Under the pieces are notes generated by a model. It searched no databases. It saw nothing but the letters and a program-made list of their open reading frames with translations, and had not been told where the DNA came from. This document shows positions 50,944 to 58,757 of a DNA stretch of 64,000 nt, one piece after another. Source of the DNA: Actinomycetes bacterium (GTDB lineage: Bacteria; Actinomycetota; Actinomycetes; Actinomycetales; Microbacteriaceae). A program made the position numbers and the translations under genes. Numbering within the stretch: position 1 is the stretch's first letter; each line of letters begins with the position of its first letter. The stretch is taken from assembly GCA_023436775.1 (NCBI GenBank), contig JAEZHW010000069.1, forward strand, positions 1 to 64,000. The letters are read 5' to 3'.

Positions 50944-50962
50944 TCGGCACTACCGTTCGTTG

Positions 50963-51000
50963 GTGAGGGTGAGCCTTCGGGCTAGCCCTCACTGGCATTT
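50963..51000. terminator. Terminator between tetR and dedA genes
   Basis: Thirteen-nt arms 50963-50975 and 50980-50992 with two internal mismatches and a TTCG loop, followed by GGCATTT. It lies between convergent genes and may serve both. Confidence 0.7.
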
Positions 51001-51064
51001 CAAGCCTGGGTACCGCGCCTGGGTCGAAATCATCGCCCGGCAGACGAGGCGATCTGTTGGGGGC

Positions 51065-51766
51065 CTAGGCCCCGTCTGATTCGGCGTCCGCGCCCTCGGA
51101 TTCCGCCTGGGCTGTGGCCGCGACCATGAAACGTTCCTCGCCCTTGGCCAGGAAGTGCTTCACCAGCCACACAATCAGGATGAAGACGGCGATAATCGCA
51201 ACAAAGGCGAGGCCGGCCCAGGTGAGTTGACCCTTGAGTTGTTCCCGGTTCGCCCGCAGCACGTCGGCGGCGAGCCAACCAACGGTGGCGTAGACCGTGG
51301 ACCAGATCATGCAGGCGGGCAGCGTCCACGCGATAAACACGCGATACCGCATCTTGCTCATGCCCACAGTCACAGGAATGAGGGAGTGGAGCACCGGGAG
51401 GAAGCGCGACAGGAACACCGCGATGCCGCCGCGGCGCTCGAGGTAGGCGTTCGCGCGATCCCAACGCTCCTGACCGATCATGGTGCCGAGCTTGGTGCGC
51501 TGCAATCGAGGCCCAAACCACCGTCCGAGGCCAAAGCCAATGCTCTCACCGATGAGGGCGCCAACGATGACGGCAATCAGCAGGCCAACGTACTGCCACA
51601 CATCGGTGATGCCGAGGCTGGCGATGAGAACCACGGTGTCGCCGGGTACCACTAAGCCAACGAGCACGCTCGTCTCGAGCATGATCGCGACGCCAGCGAT
51701 CACCGTACGCAGCACCGGGTCGACGCTTTCGACCCAATCCAACAGCCAGTTCAGGACCTCGTTCAT
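51065..51766 (-). CDS. DedA family membrane protein
   Basis: Polytopic membrane protein of the DedA/SNARE-associated (VTT) family (233 residues). Signatures: VPGDTVVLIASLG (~40-52), GALIGESIGFGLGRWFG (~69-85) and FLSRFLPVLHSLIPVTVGM. Members act in lipid flipping, including recycling of the undecaprenyl-phosphate carrier, and membrane-potential maintenance; the precise role here is not shown. Start ATG 51766 is preceded by TAGTGT at 8 nt on the reverse strand; a GTG four codons earlier is possible. Divergent from cydA. Confidence 0.92.
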   Translation of the reverse strand: MNEVLNWLLDWVESVDPVLRTVIAGVAIMLETSVLVGLVVPGDTVVLIASLGITDVWQYVGLLIAVIVGALIGESIGFGLGRWFGPRLQRTKLGTMIGQERWDRANAYLERRGGIAVFLSRFLPVLHSLIPVTVGMSKMRYRVFIAWTLPACMIWSTVYATVGWLAADVLRANREQLKGQLTWAGLAFVAIIAVFILIVWLVKHFLAKGEERFMVAATAQAESEGADAESDGA

Positions 51767-51780
51767 TGGGGTCCACACTA
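51764..51780 (-). promoter_or_regulatory. -10 box of a probable leaderless dedA transcript
   Basis: Reverse-strand TAGTGT (51780-51775), 8 nt before the ATG at 51766. Confidence 0.45.
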
Positions 51781-51829
51781 CCGGGGGAGTCGACGGTGGA
51801 ACTGCGCCAACCGGACGTCAGCATCATGT

Positions 51830-51858
51830 TCGACATCTGTCGAGAACGGGTCTATGCT
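51830..51858 (+). promoter_or_regulatory. cydA promoter with palindrome over the -35 element
   Basis: -35 TCGACA (51830-51835), 17-nt spacer, -10 TATGCT (51853-51858). The palindrome TCGACA-TC-TGTCGA (51830-51843) covers the -35, an ideal position for a repressor of the bd oxidase genes. The leader would be about 100 nt. It does not match the Rex consensus (TTGTG-N6-CACAA). The rplU promoter uses the same TCGACA-N17 spacing without the second palindrome arm. Confidence 0.6.
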
Positions 51859-51964
51859 ACAAGTGTCGTAGAAATGCGCCGCACAACGGCGCTGATGCCC
51901 GGGCTCCCTCGCCGGGGCATCCGAGCACCAATGCCCACACGGGCTCGGGAAGAAACGGACCACC

Positions 51965-53389
51965 GTGATCGAGCAACTCGACCCAGTATTCCTGTCGCAG
52001 CTCCAGTTCGGAGCAACGACCGTCTACCACTTCTTGTTTGTACCGCTGACGCTCGGCCTCGTGTTTGTCGTCGCTGGTTTTCAGACAGCGTGGTACCGCA
52101 CCGCCAAGGTGCAATACCTCTATCTGACCCACTTCTTCGGCAAGATCTTCTTGATCAACTTCGCCATGGGCGTGGTCACCGGTATCGTCCAGGAGTTCCA
52201 GTTCGGCATGAACTGGTCGGAATACTCGCGTTTCGTTGGCGACATCTTCGGTGCTCCGCTGGCGTTCGAGGGCTTGATCGCCTTCTTCCTGGAAGCCACC
52301 TTCATTGGTCTGTGGATCTTCGGCTGGGACAAGCTGAAGCCCGGCGTGCACTTGGCCACGATCTGGCTGACTGCCGTTGGCACCACCCTCTCTGCCTACT
52401 TCATCATCGCCGCCAACGCGTTCATGCAGAACCCGGTGGGCTATGAGATCAACGAGGCCAAGGGTCGCGCCGAACTGGTGGACATCGGTGCCGTGCTCAC
52501 CAACCCCGTCGCTGTTGCTGCCTGGCCGCACACGATCTTCGGTGCACTGATGTTCGCCGGCGCGGTCGTCGTCGCGGCTGCGGCGTGGCACCTCAAGCGC
52601 AACCAGAACTACGACACCATGCGTCCGGCACTCAAGGCCGGTGCGTGGGTGGTGATCGGCGCCTTCGCCGCGACCGTGTTCTTCGGTGACCAGCTCAGCC
52701 TCGCGATGGTTGCGGCGCAGCCGATGAAGATGGCGGCCGCCGAGGCGCAGTTCGACACCATGGGTCCGGCCAGCTTCTCGCTGTTCACCATCGGTACGCC
52801 AGACGGCACGAGTGAGTTGTTCTCGGTGCGCATCCCGCACCTGCTGTCGATCCTGTCGACCCACACCTGGGACGGGGAGGTCGAGGGTCTGAACGATCTG
52901 CAGGCGCAGTACAGCGTGCTCTACGGACCGGATGAGTACCGCCCCATCCTGTGGGTCACCTACTGGTCGTTCCGTTGGATGATCGCCCTCGGCGCTCTGT
53001 CGGCGCTGATCGCTGTGGTCGGCCTCTGGGTCACCCGCAAGAACAAGGAAACCGGCGAGCCGCGCGAGCCGAAGCCGTGGATGTGGACGGTCGCCATCTG
53101 GAGTGCGCCGCTGCCGATGCTCGCCGCGATCATCGGTTGGATCTTCACCGAGATGGGCCGTCAGCCCTGGCTGGTCTTCGGCCTGCTGAAGACCCGTGAT
53201 GGGGTCTCGCCGGGCGTCACCGGCCTGGAAGTGCTGATCTCGCTGGCGCTGTTCACCATCGTGTACGGCACCCTCGCCGTCGTCGAGTTCCGCCTCATCC
53301 GCAAGGCTGCACAACGGCAGCCGGAGGAGCTCGTGCGGATCGACGCCGAGACCGGCAAGCCCGAGCCAACCGCAACCACGGTCTACTGA
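51965..53389 (+). CDS. cydA: Cytochrome bd ubiquinol/menaquinol oxidase subunit I
   Basis: Quinol-oxidising, heme-bearing subunit of the high-affinity terminal oxidase (474 residues, nine membrane helices). Heme-ligand histidine H22 is in TTVYHFLFVPLTLG; a second is expected in AAWPHTIFGALMF. The quinol-site motif is EMGRQPWLVFGLLKTRDGVS. Length and a short Q-loop point to the short (S) type of CydA. GTG 51965; cydB follows after 24 nt with GAGGAG as ribosome site. Confidence 0.97.
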   Translation: MIEQLDPVFLSQLQFGATTVYHFLFVPLTLGLVFVVAGFQTAWYRTAKVQYLYLTHFFGKIFLINFAMGVVTGIVQEFQFGMNWSEYSRFVGDIFGAPLAFEGLIAFFLEATFIGLWIFGWDKLKPGVHLATIWLTAVGTTLSAYFIIAANAFMQNPVGYEINEAKGRAELVDIGAVLTNPVAVAAWPHTIFGALMFAGAVVVAAAAWHLKRNQNYDTMRPALKAGAWVVIGAFAATVFFGDQLSLAMVAAQPMKMAAAEAQFDTMGPASFSLFTIGTPDGTSELFSVRIPHLLSILSTHTWDGEVEGLNDLQAQYSVLYGPDEYRPILWVTYWSFRWMIALGALSALIAVVGLWVTRKNKETGEPREPKPWMWTVAIWSAPLPMLAAIIGWIFTEMGRQPWLVFGLLKTRDGVSPGVTGLEVLISLALFTIVYGTLAVVEFRLIRKAAQRQPEELVRIDAETGKPEPTATTVY

Positions 53390-53413
53390 GCAGGAACTGA
53401 GGAGTAACACATC

Positions 53414-54418
53414 ATGGAACTTGAAGTCCTCTGGTTCGCGGTCGTCGCGTTCCTGTTCATTGGCTACTTCGTCCTCGACGGATTCGACTTCGGCGTGGGC
53501 ATGGCCTTGCCGCTGGTGTCGAAGGACGACACTGACCGACGCGTGGTGATCAACGCCATCGGTCCGGTCTGGGACCTCAACGAGACCTGGGTCATTGTGG
53601 CTGGTGCCGCCCTGTTCGCCGCCTTCCCGGAGTGGTACGCGAGCCTGTTCAGCGGCTTCTACCTGGCGCTGCTACTGATCTTGCTGGCACTGATCGTCCG
53701 CGGCGTCTCCTTCGAGTATCGGCACCAGCACGACAGTGTCGCCTGGCGTCGCGGTTTCGACATCATGATCGTTGTCGGTTCGGCGCTGCCGGCCCTGCTC
53801 TGGGGTGTCGCCTTCGCCAACATCGTCCAGGGTGTCGCGTTGGACGCTGATCACCACTACATCGGTGGCTTCTTCGCCCTGCTCAACCCCTACGCCCTGC
53901 TCGGTGGTGTCACCACGCTGCTGCTCTTCCTCACCCACGGTCTGCACTTCCTGACGCTGAAGACGGACGGTGCGGTCAAGGAGCGCGCACATCGCCTCGC
54001 GCAGGTCGTCGGCGCGGTCACGGTTCTGGTTGCCGCGGTCTTCCTGGTGATCACGAACCTGATGACCGGCACGGTCGCGAGCTGGATTGTGTCGGCCCTG
54101 GCCGCGGTCGCCTTGATCGCCGGTTGGCTGTTGAACCGCATGCGGCGAGACGGCTGGAGCTTCGCGGCGCTGGCGGCCACGATCGGTTTGGCCGTTGCTG
54201 CCCTCTTCACGGCGCTGTTCCCGAACGTGCTGCCGGCCAGCAACGACCCGGCCAACAGCCTCACGATCTGGAACGCCGCCTCGTCGGACTACACCCTGAC
54301 GGTGATGAGCTGGACTGCGCTGATCGCACTGCCGGTCGTGTTCGGGTACCAGATCTGGACCTACTGGGTGTTCCGCAAGCGCGTCACCCGTGCGAACATC
54401 GAGGTCGCCGCGCACTAG
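53414..54418 (+). CDS. cydB: Cytochrome bd oxidase subunit II
   Basis: Structural partner of CydA (334 residues, eight membrane helices). N-terminal LDGFDFGVGMALPLVSKDD is the family signature, followed by NAIGPVWDLNETWVIVAGAA and RGVSFEYRHQ. A long perfect inverted repeat follows its stop, separating it from cydDC. Confidence 0.97.
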   Translation: MELEVLWFAVVAFLFIGYFVLDGFDFGVGMALPLVSKDDTDRRVVINAIGPVWDLNETWVIVAGAALFAAFPEWYASLFSGFYLALLLILLALIVRGVSFEYRHQHDSVAWRRGFDIMIVVGSALPALLWGVAFANIVQGVALDADHHYIGGFFALLNPYALLGGVTTLLLFLTHGLHFLTLKTDGAVKERAHRLAQVVGAVTVLVAAVFLVITNLMTGTVASWIVSALAAVALIAGWLLNRMRRDGWSFAALAATIGLAVAALFTALFPNVLPASNDPANSLTIWNAASSDYTLTVMSWTALIALPVVFGYQIWTYWVFRKRVTRANIEVAAH

Positions 54419-54427
54419 CCCGCTCGC

Positions 54428-54466
54428 GCTCTCGGGCCGAATCGCATCGAGATTCGGCCCGAGAGC
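54428..54466 (+). terminator. Perfect 16-bp hairpin between cydB and cydD
   Basis: Two 16-nt arms (54428-54443 and 54451-54466) with a 7-nt loop. The following sequence GGTTCGTCTTCG has no proper T-run, so it may be a weak terminator or an mRNA 3'-end stabiliser that sets cydAB above cydDC. Confidence 0.7.
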
Positions 54467-54483
54467 GGTTCGTCTTCGATTGG

Positions 54484-54498
54484 TAGCGTGACCCTATG
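54484..54498 (+). promoter_or_regulatory. -10 box of a probable leaderless cydD transcript
   Basis: TAGCGT at 54484-54489, 6 nt before ATG 54496, directly after the cydB hairpin. It indicates separate transcription of cydDC. Confidence 0.5.
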
Positions 54499-56169
54499 GC
54501 TCAGGCCGAATCGGCTCCCCGGCCGCTCGATCCGAGGTTGCTGCGACGAGCCACAGCGGCCGGACTCACCCTTGGGTTGGGCGCGCTGATTGCGCTGCTG
54601 CAAACCCTGGCGACGATCGCGTTTGCAGGCTTGCTCGCCTGGGTGTTGAGCGAGGCCATTGCCGGCAACGCCGAGGCGCCCGGCACGCAGCAGGCGCTGC
54701 TGTGGTTGCTGGTGGTCGTAGCAGTCCGTGGCCTGCTGGCCTGGGCCGCCGATTGGACCGCGATTCGCGGCTCCGCACTCGTGAAGGCGCAGTTGCGCCG
54801 CCAGTTGCTCACGGCGGTGGCGGGGCTTGGTGGGCGCTGGGCGGAGCGTTTCGGCAGCGCACGGTTGGCCACCGTCGCGGGGCAGGGCCTTGACGCGCTG
54901 GACGCGTACTTTGCCAAGTTCCTGCCACAGCTGCTGCTGGCATTCATTGCCACACCCGCCTTCGTGATCGTCATGTTCTGGCTTGACTGGCCAACCGGAC
55001 TGACCGTGATCCTCACCATTCCGCTGATTCCCATCTTCATGATCCTGATCGGGATGGTCACCCAGGCGGTGCAGCAAAAGCAGTGGCGGCAACTCACCAC
55101 GCTCTCGGGCGCATTCCTGGATGCGGTCGCTGGGCTGACCACACTCAAACTGTTTCGCCGCGAACACCGTCAGGCGGGCCGGATTCGGGCCCTCACCGAT
55201 GAATACCGCAAGCGCACGCTGCAGGTGCTGCGCGTTTCGTTCCTGTCCGGCTTTGTGCTGGAATTGGCCGCCAGCCTCGCCGTTGCGCTGGTGGCGGTCA
55301 GTATCGGCGTGCGCCTGATCGAGGGTGACCTCAGCCTGTTCATCGGTCTCTTCGCGCTGCTCATCGCGCCCGAGGCGTACCTGCCGCTGCGGGCAGTCGG
55401 CGCCCAGTTCCACGCTTCAGCTGAGGGCGTTGCCGCAGCACAGGACGCGCTGGCAGTCCTCGACGCCACAGATGCGGTCGAGGCCCGGCATGCTTCGCTG
55501 CCCGCGACGGTGCCGCAGCGGGCGAACCTCACTGTCGCGGGGCTGTGCGTCGGCTACGACGACGCTCCTGCGGTCATGCAGGGGCTCTCGTTCACCGCCG
55601 AGGCGGGCTCCATCACGTCGATCGCCGGCCCAAGCGGCTCGGGCAAGTCCACCCTGATCGCGGCCTTGCTGGGCTTCGTTCCGCTGCGAGCTGGTGTGCT
55701 GCGTGTGGGGGAGCAGGAGGTTACGCCGGTGCAGCTGCGTGCTGCGACAGCCTGGGCGGGGCAGTCGGTCACCCTCCTGCCCGGGACCGTGGCTGAAAAC
55801 CTCGCGCTCGGTTCGGCCTCGCCCTGTGATACGGCGCGCGCCGAGATGGCCCTCGAGATGGCTGGCTTGGCCGGCCTCGCTCTCGACCACACACTGGATG
55901 CGCACGCCGCCGGGCTCTCGGGCGGTCAGGGGCAGCGCCTCGCCGTGGCCCGAGCGGTGTACCGCTTGCTTGACCGCGACCTGCCCGTGCTCATCCTGGA
56001 TGAGCCCACCGCGGCCCTGGATGCCGCCCACGAGGCGACGATGCTGCTCGGACTTCGTCGCTTGGCGCAGCAGGGCACGACGGTGATTGTGGTGACGCAT
56101 CGACCCGCGGTGCTGGCAGCCAGCGATCGCGTCATTTCCCTCGAATCCTTGGAGGTGCCGGATGCCTAA
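54496..56169 (+). CDS. cydD: CydD, ABC exporter subunit for cytochrome bd assembly
   Basis: Half of the heterodimeric CydDC exporter (557 residues), linked to export of cysteine/glutathione and to heme delivery for bd oxidase assembly. The six-helix membrane domain (~1-310) includes LTTLKLFRREHRQ. The nucleotide-binding domain has Walker A AGPSGSGKST (~378), signature LSGGQGQRLAVARA and Walker B VLILDEPTAALD. It overlaps cydC by 8 nt. Confidence 0.95.
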   Translation: MAQAESAPRPLDPRLLRRATAAGLTLGLGALIALLQTLATIAFAGLLAWVLSEAIAGNAEAPGTQQALLWLLVVVAVRGLLAWAADWTAIRGSALVKAQLRRQLLTAVAGLGGRWAERFGSARLATVAGQGLDALDAYFAKFLPQLLLAFIATPAFVIVMFWLDWPTGLTVILTIPLIPIFMILIGMVTQAVQQKQWRQLTTLSGAFLDAVAGLTTLKLFRREHRQAGRIRALTDEYRKRTLQVLRVSFLSGFVLELAASLAVALVAVSIGVRLIEGDLSLFIGLFALLIAPEAYLPLRAVGAQFHASAEGVAAAQDALAVLDATDAVEARHASLPATVPQRANLTVAGLCVGYDDAPAVMQGLSFTAEAGSITSIAGPSGSGKSTLIAALLGFVPLRAGVLRVGEQEVTPVQLRAATAWAGQSVTLLPGTVAENLALGSASPCDTARAEMALEMAGLAGLALDHTLDAHAAGLSGGQGQRLAVARAVYRLLDRDLPVLILDEPTAALDAAHEATMLLGLRRLAQQGTTVIVVTHRPAVLAASDRVISLESLEVPDA

Positions 56170-57856
56170 GCGCGTGGCCCAGGTGCTGCGACTGGCTCGG
56201 CCCAGCGTGCGGCAGGCGCTGCCGGGTCTCGCCGCTGGCGTGTTGTCGGCCGGGAGTGCGGTCGCACTGTTGGCGACTTCGGCCTGGCTCATTACTCGCG
56301 CCGCCGAGCAGGTACCCATCATGTGGCTGGGTCTGGCGATCGTCGGCGTGCGTGCATTCGCGCTGTCGCGGGCAGTCTTCCGGTACTTGGAGCGCTTGGC
56401 CAGTCACGACGCAGCCTTCCGGGCGTTGGGCCGAGTGCGTGCGCATGTCTTTGATCGCATCGTTCCGGCAGCTCCGGCCGCGCTGGGCGAGCGGGGGCAG
56501 GGTGAGTTGCTGTCACGGCTGGTGCGGGATGTGGACGCCCTGCAGGACTACCCATTGCGCCTGCTGCAGCCGGTGATCGTCTCTGGTGTGGTGGTGGCCA
56601 GCGGTATCGGACTGCTGGCGTGGTTCTCGCCGACTGCAGCGGGGGCAGTGGCGCTGTGCGCGATTCTGGCAGTGGGGCTCGGCTGGTGGTTGAGTGCGGC
56701 CATGGCTGCATCCAGCGACCGTGCCCTGGCACCGCTGCGCGGCGAACTGCAGGAAGCGATGCTGGGCTACATACAGCGCCTGGACGTGTTGCTCGCCTTT
56801 GATGCGGTCAACAGCGAGGCGGATCGCATCGAGGGGCTCAGCGCCCATCTGCAGCGTGCGGAACGCCGGAGTGCGCTGTCGGTCGGACTCGTGAGTGGAC
56901 TGATCCTGCTGCTCGGCGGCGCGGCGAGCGTGGCCGCGCTGGTGCTCGGCATTCCGGAGATGGCGCTGGGGAGCATTACTGGTCCTGAACTCGCATTGCT
57001 CACGCTGACGCCGATGGCGATCTTTGAAGTCCTCGCGCAAGTGGTGATCGCCGGCGGAATCTGGCGGCGCGTCCGCACCGCAGCCCAGCGGGTCGTGGAG
57101 GTCGTGCCCGAGCCGTTGCCGGATGTGGTGCCGTCCGAACCGGAGCGCGTGACCGAAGCGGATCTGGCCGCAGAGGCGGCGCAGGATCGGCGCGTGGACA
57201 CGCTGGAGGTCGCCGACCTGGCTGCTCGCTGGCCGGGTCGAGAGGACACGGCGGTCCGCGGTCTCAGCTTCCGACTGACGCCGGGCGATTGCCTGCTGCT
57301 GACCGGACCGAGCGGCAGCGGCAAGTCCACCCTTGCGGCCGTATTGACGCGCCTGCTGGAGTACGAGGGTGAGTATCGGATCAATGGCGTCGAGGCGCGC
57401 ACCTTGCCCGCCCGACAGGTGAGGAACCTCATCGGCCTCAGTCAGCAACGCCCCCACCTGTTCGGTGCTTCACTTCGGAGCAATCTGAACTTCGCGAATG
57501 AAGCAGCCGATGATGCCGCGCTGTGGCAGGTGCTGGCTCGGGTGGGCCTCGCCGAGTGGGTACGGGAACGGGGCGGTCTGGATATGGAACTGGGGGAGTA
57601 TGGTGCCCTCGTCTCCGGTGGGCAGGCGCAGCGCATCGCGCTAGCTCGGGTATTGCTGGCCGATTTCCCCGTGGTGGTGCTGGATGAGCCCACCGCGAAT
57701 GTGCAGCCGGAACTGAGCGAGACGCTGCTGGAGGACATCCTGAGTGCCGCCAAAGCAGCCCAACGCATCGTGATCGTGATCAGTCACGAGCCGGTGGATG
57801 CGCGCCTGATCACGCAACGGCTCGACCTGTTGGACGCTGCCACCCACAGCAGGTAG
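56162..57856 (+). CDS. cydC: CydC, ABC exporter subunit for cytochrome bd assembly
   Basis: Second half of the CydDC heterodimer (564 residues). Membrane domain with AVALLATSAWLITRAAEQ and RYLERLASHDAAFRALGRVR, both typical of CydC; Walker A TGPSGSGKST (~381), signature VSGGQAQRIALAR and Walker B VVVLDEPTANV. The last gene of the cyd cluster, ending 31 nt from the convergent class IV aminotransferase gene without a clear terminator. Confidence 0.95.
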   Translation: MPKRVAQVLRLARPSVRQALPGLAAGVLSAGSAVALLATSAWLITRAAEQVPIMWLGLAIVGVRAFALSRAVFRYLERLASHDAAFRALGRVRAHVFDRIVPAAPAALGERGQGELLSRLVRDVDALQDYPLRLLQPVIVSGVVVASGIGLLAWFSPTAAGAVALCAILAVGLGWWLSAAMAASSDRALAPLRGELQEAMLGYIQRLDVLLAFDAVNSEADRIEGLSAHLQRAERRSALSVGLVSGLILLLGGAASVAALVLGIPEMALGSITGPELALLTLTPMAIFEVLAQVVIAGGIWRRVRTAAQRVVEVVPEPLPDVVPSEPERVTEADLAAEAAQDRRVDTLEVADLAARWPGREDTAVRGLSFRLTPGDCLLLTGPSGSGKSTLAAVLTRLLEYEGEYRINGVEARTLPARQVRNLIGLSQQRPHLFGASLRSNLNFANEAADDAALWQVLARVGLAEWVRERGGLDMELGEYGALVSGGQAQRIALARVLLADFPVVVLDEPTANVQPELSETLLEDILSAAKAAQRIVIVISHEPVDARLITQRLDLLDAATHSR

Positions 57857-57887
57857 CGCGGCGAATCGTGGCTGGTTCGCAGGTGGT

Positions 57888-58742
57888 CTAGGGCAGCGGC
57901 GTCGGAGGCACCGTAATCGGGCGACGCAGCCGTTCCAGCCGTTGCTGCCAGCGCGCGGCCCGCTCTGGATCGGGGGCGATCTCGATCCGGGTGCCGTCCG
58001 ACGCCAGGAACGTGCTCACGGAGCGAACCCCATGCAGGGCATTGCAGGTCCATACGGCGCAACCTGCCAAGGATTCGGGGGTGGCCGACGCGGTACTGAC
58101 CGAGATGCCACGGGCGAGCGCAATGGTGCGCAGCACCCGTTCGGTGATGCTGTCGACGCGGGGATGGTCTGCGGTCGGATCTGGTGTGACGCAGAGCGTG
58201 TCGCCGCGCCACCACAGCAGTGCCGTGGTGGCACCCTCACTGAGGTGACCCGCCGTGTCGAGCAGGACCGCCTCACCGACCTGACGCTCTTGCTGCGCCC
58301 AGGTCTGGAGCGCTCGCATCGCATCAAGGTCCGGACCCTTCACCAGCGGTTCGGTGCGTGGGTCGGGCCCCGACCAGACGGCGAGGCTGTGCTCCTGCGA
58401 CCGCGCCGGTGCTGGCCGCAACCGCAACCGCCGAAGCACCCCGCCGCTCGTGTGCACCAACTCGATGCGTGGAAACCAGTCACCAACGCGAGGAATCGCG
58501 GCCAGGCTGCGTTGCCAGAATCGCTCGAGCGTGGCGGGATCCTCCAGTCCGAGCGCGCTGCGCCGGAATCGTTCCGCATGGAGCGATTCGCCGATCATCG
58601 TGCCATCTCGGACCAGCCAGGAGTCAGCCACAGCGAGGCGCTCAGGCCCAATCTCGCAGGCATCGAAGGTGGTGAGGCCGTCCTCGCGATCGTGCAGCAG
58701 CAGCGGCTCGCGCGGAGCAGACGGATTCGGGACCGGGGCCAT
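57888..58742 (-). CDS. Aminotransferase class IV (PabC-like, probable aminodeoxychorismate lyase)
   Basis: PLP-dependent fold-type IV protein (284 residues). The presumed PLP lysine lies in EPLVKGPDLDAMRALQTW, and LLDTAGHLSEGATTALLWW (~163-181) corresponds to the EGxxxN/T-type cofactor loop of PabC and branched-chain aminotransferases; the usual asparagine is replaced by Thr-Thr. Its divergent partner is pabB, so release of p-aminobenzoate from aminodeoxychorismate is the likely role. It could also be a D-amino-acid or branched-chain aminotransferase. The ATG at 58742 is 12 bp from the pabB start. Confidence 0.82.
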   Translation of the reverse strand: MAPVPNPSAPREPLLLHDREDGLTTFDACEIGPERLAVADSWLVRDGTMIGESLHAERFRRSALGLEDPATLERFWQRSLAAIPRVGDWFPRIELVHTSGGVLRRLRLRPAPARSQEHSLAVWSGPDPRTEPLVKGPDLDAMRALQTWAQQERQVGEAVLLDTAGHLSEGATTALLWWRGDTLCVTPDPTADHPRVDSITERVLRTIALARGISVSTASATPESLAGCAVWTCNALHGVRSVSTFLASDGTRIEIAPDPERAARWQQRLERLRRPITVPPTPLP

Positions 58743-58757
58743 AGGCTAAAGGCTATG
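58740..58757. promoter_or_regulatory. Fully overlapping divergent promoter pair of the pabC-like and pabB genes
   Basis: Between the start codons CAT (58740-58742, reverse) and ATG (58755-58757, forward) lie 12 bp. For pabB, TAGGCT (58742-58747) is 7 nt before ATG; for the reverse gene, TAGCCT (58755-58750) is 7 nt before its ATG. Each -10 box thus shares a base with the other gene's start codon. Both mRNAs would be leaderless and the two RNA polymerases could not bind at once. Confidence 0.6.

Noticed and set aside
57942..58754. In-frame upstream extension of pabB by about 270 codons
   Set aside because: The extension runs antisense to the aminotransferase class IV gene, and PabB family similarity begins at the ATG 58755, which has its own promoter-like box.
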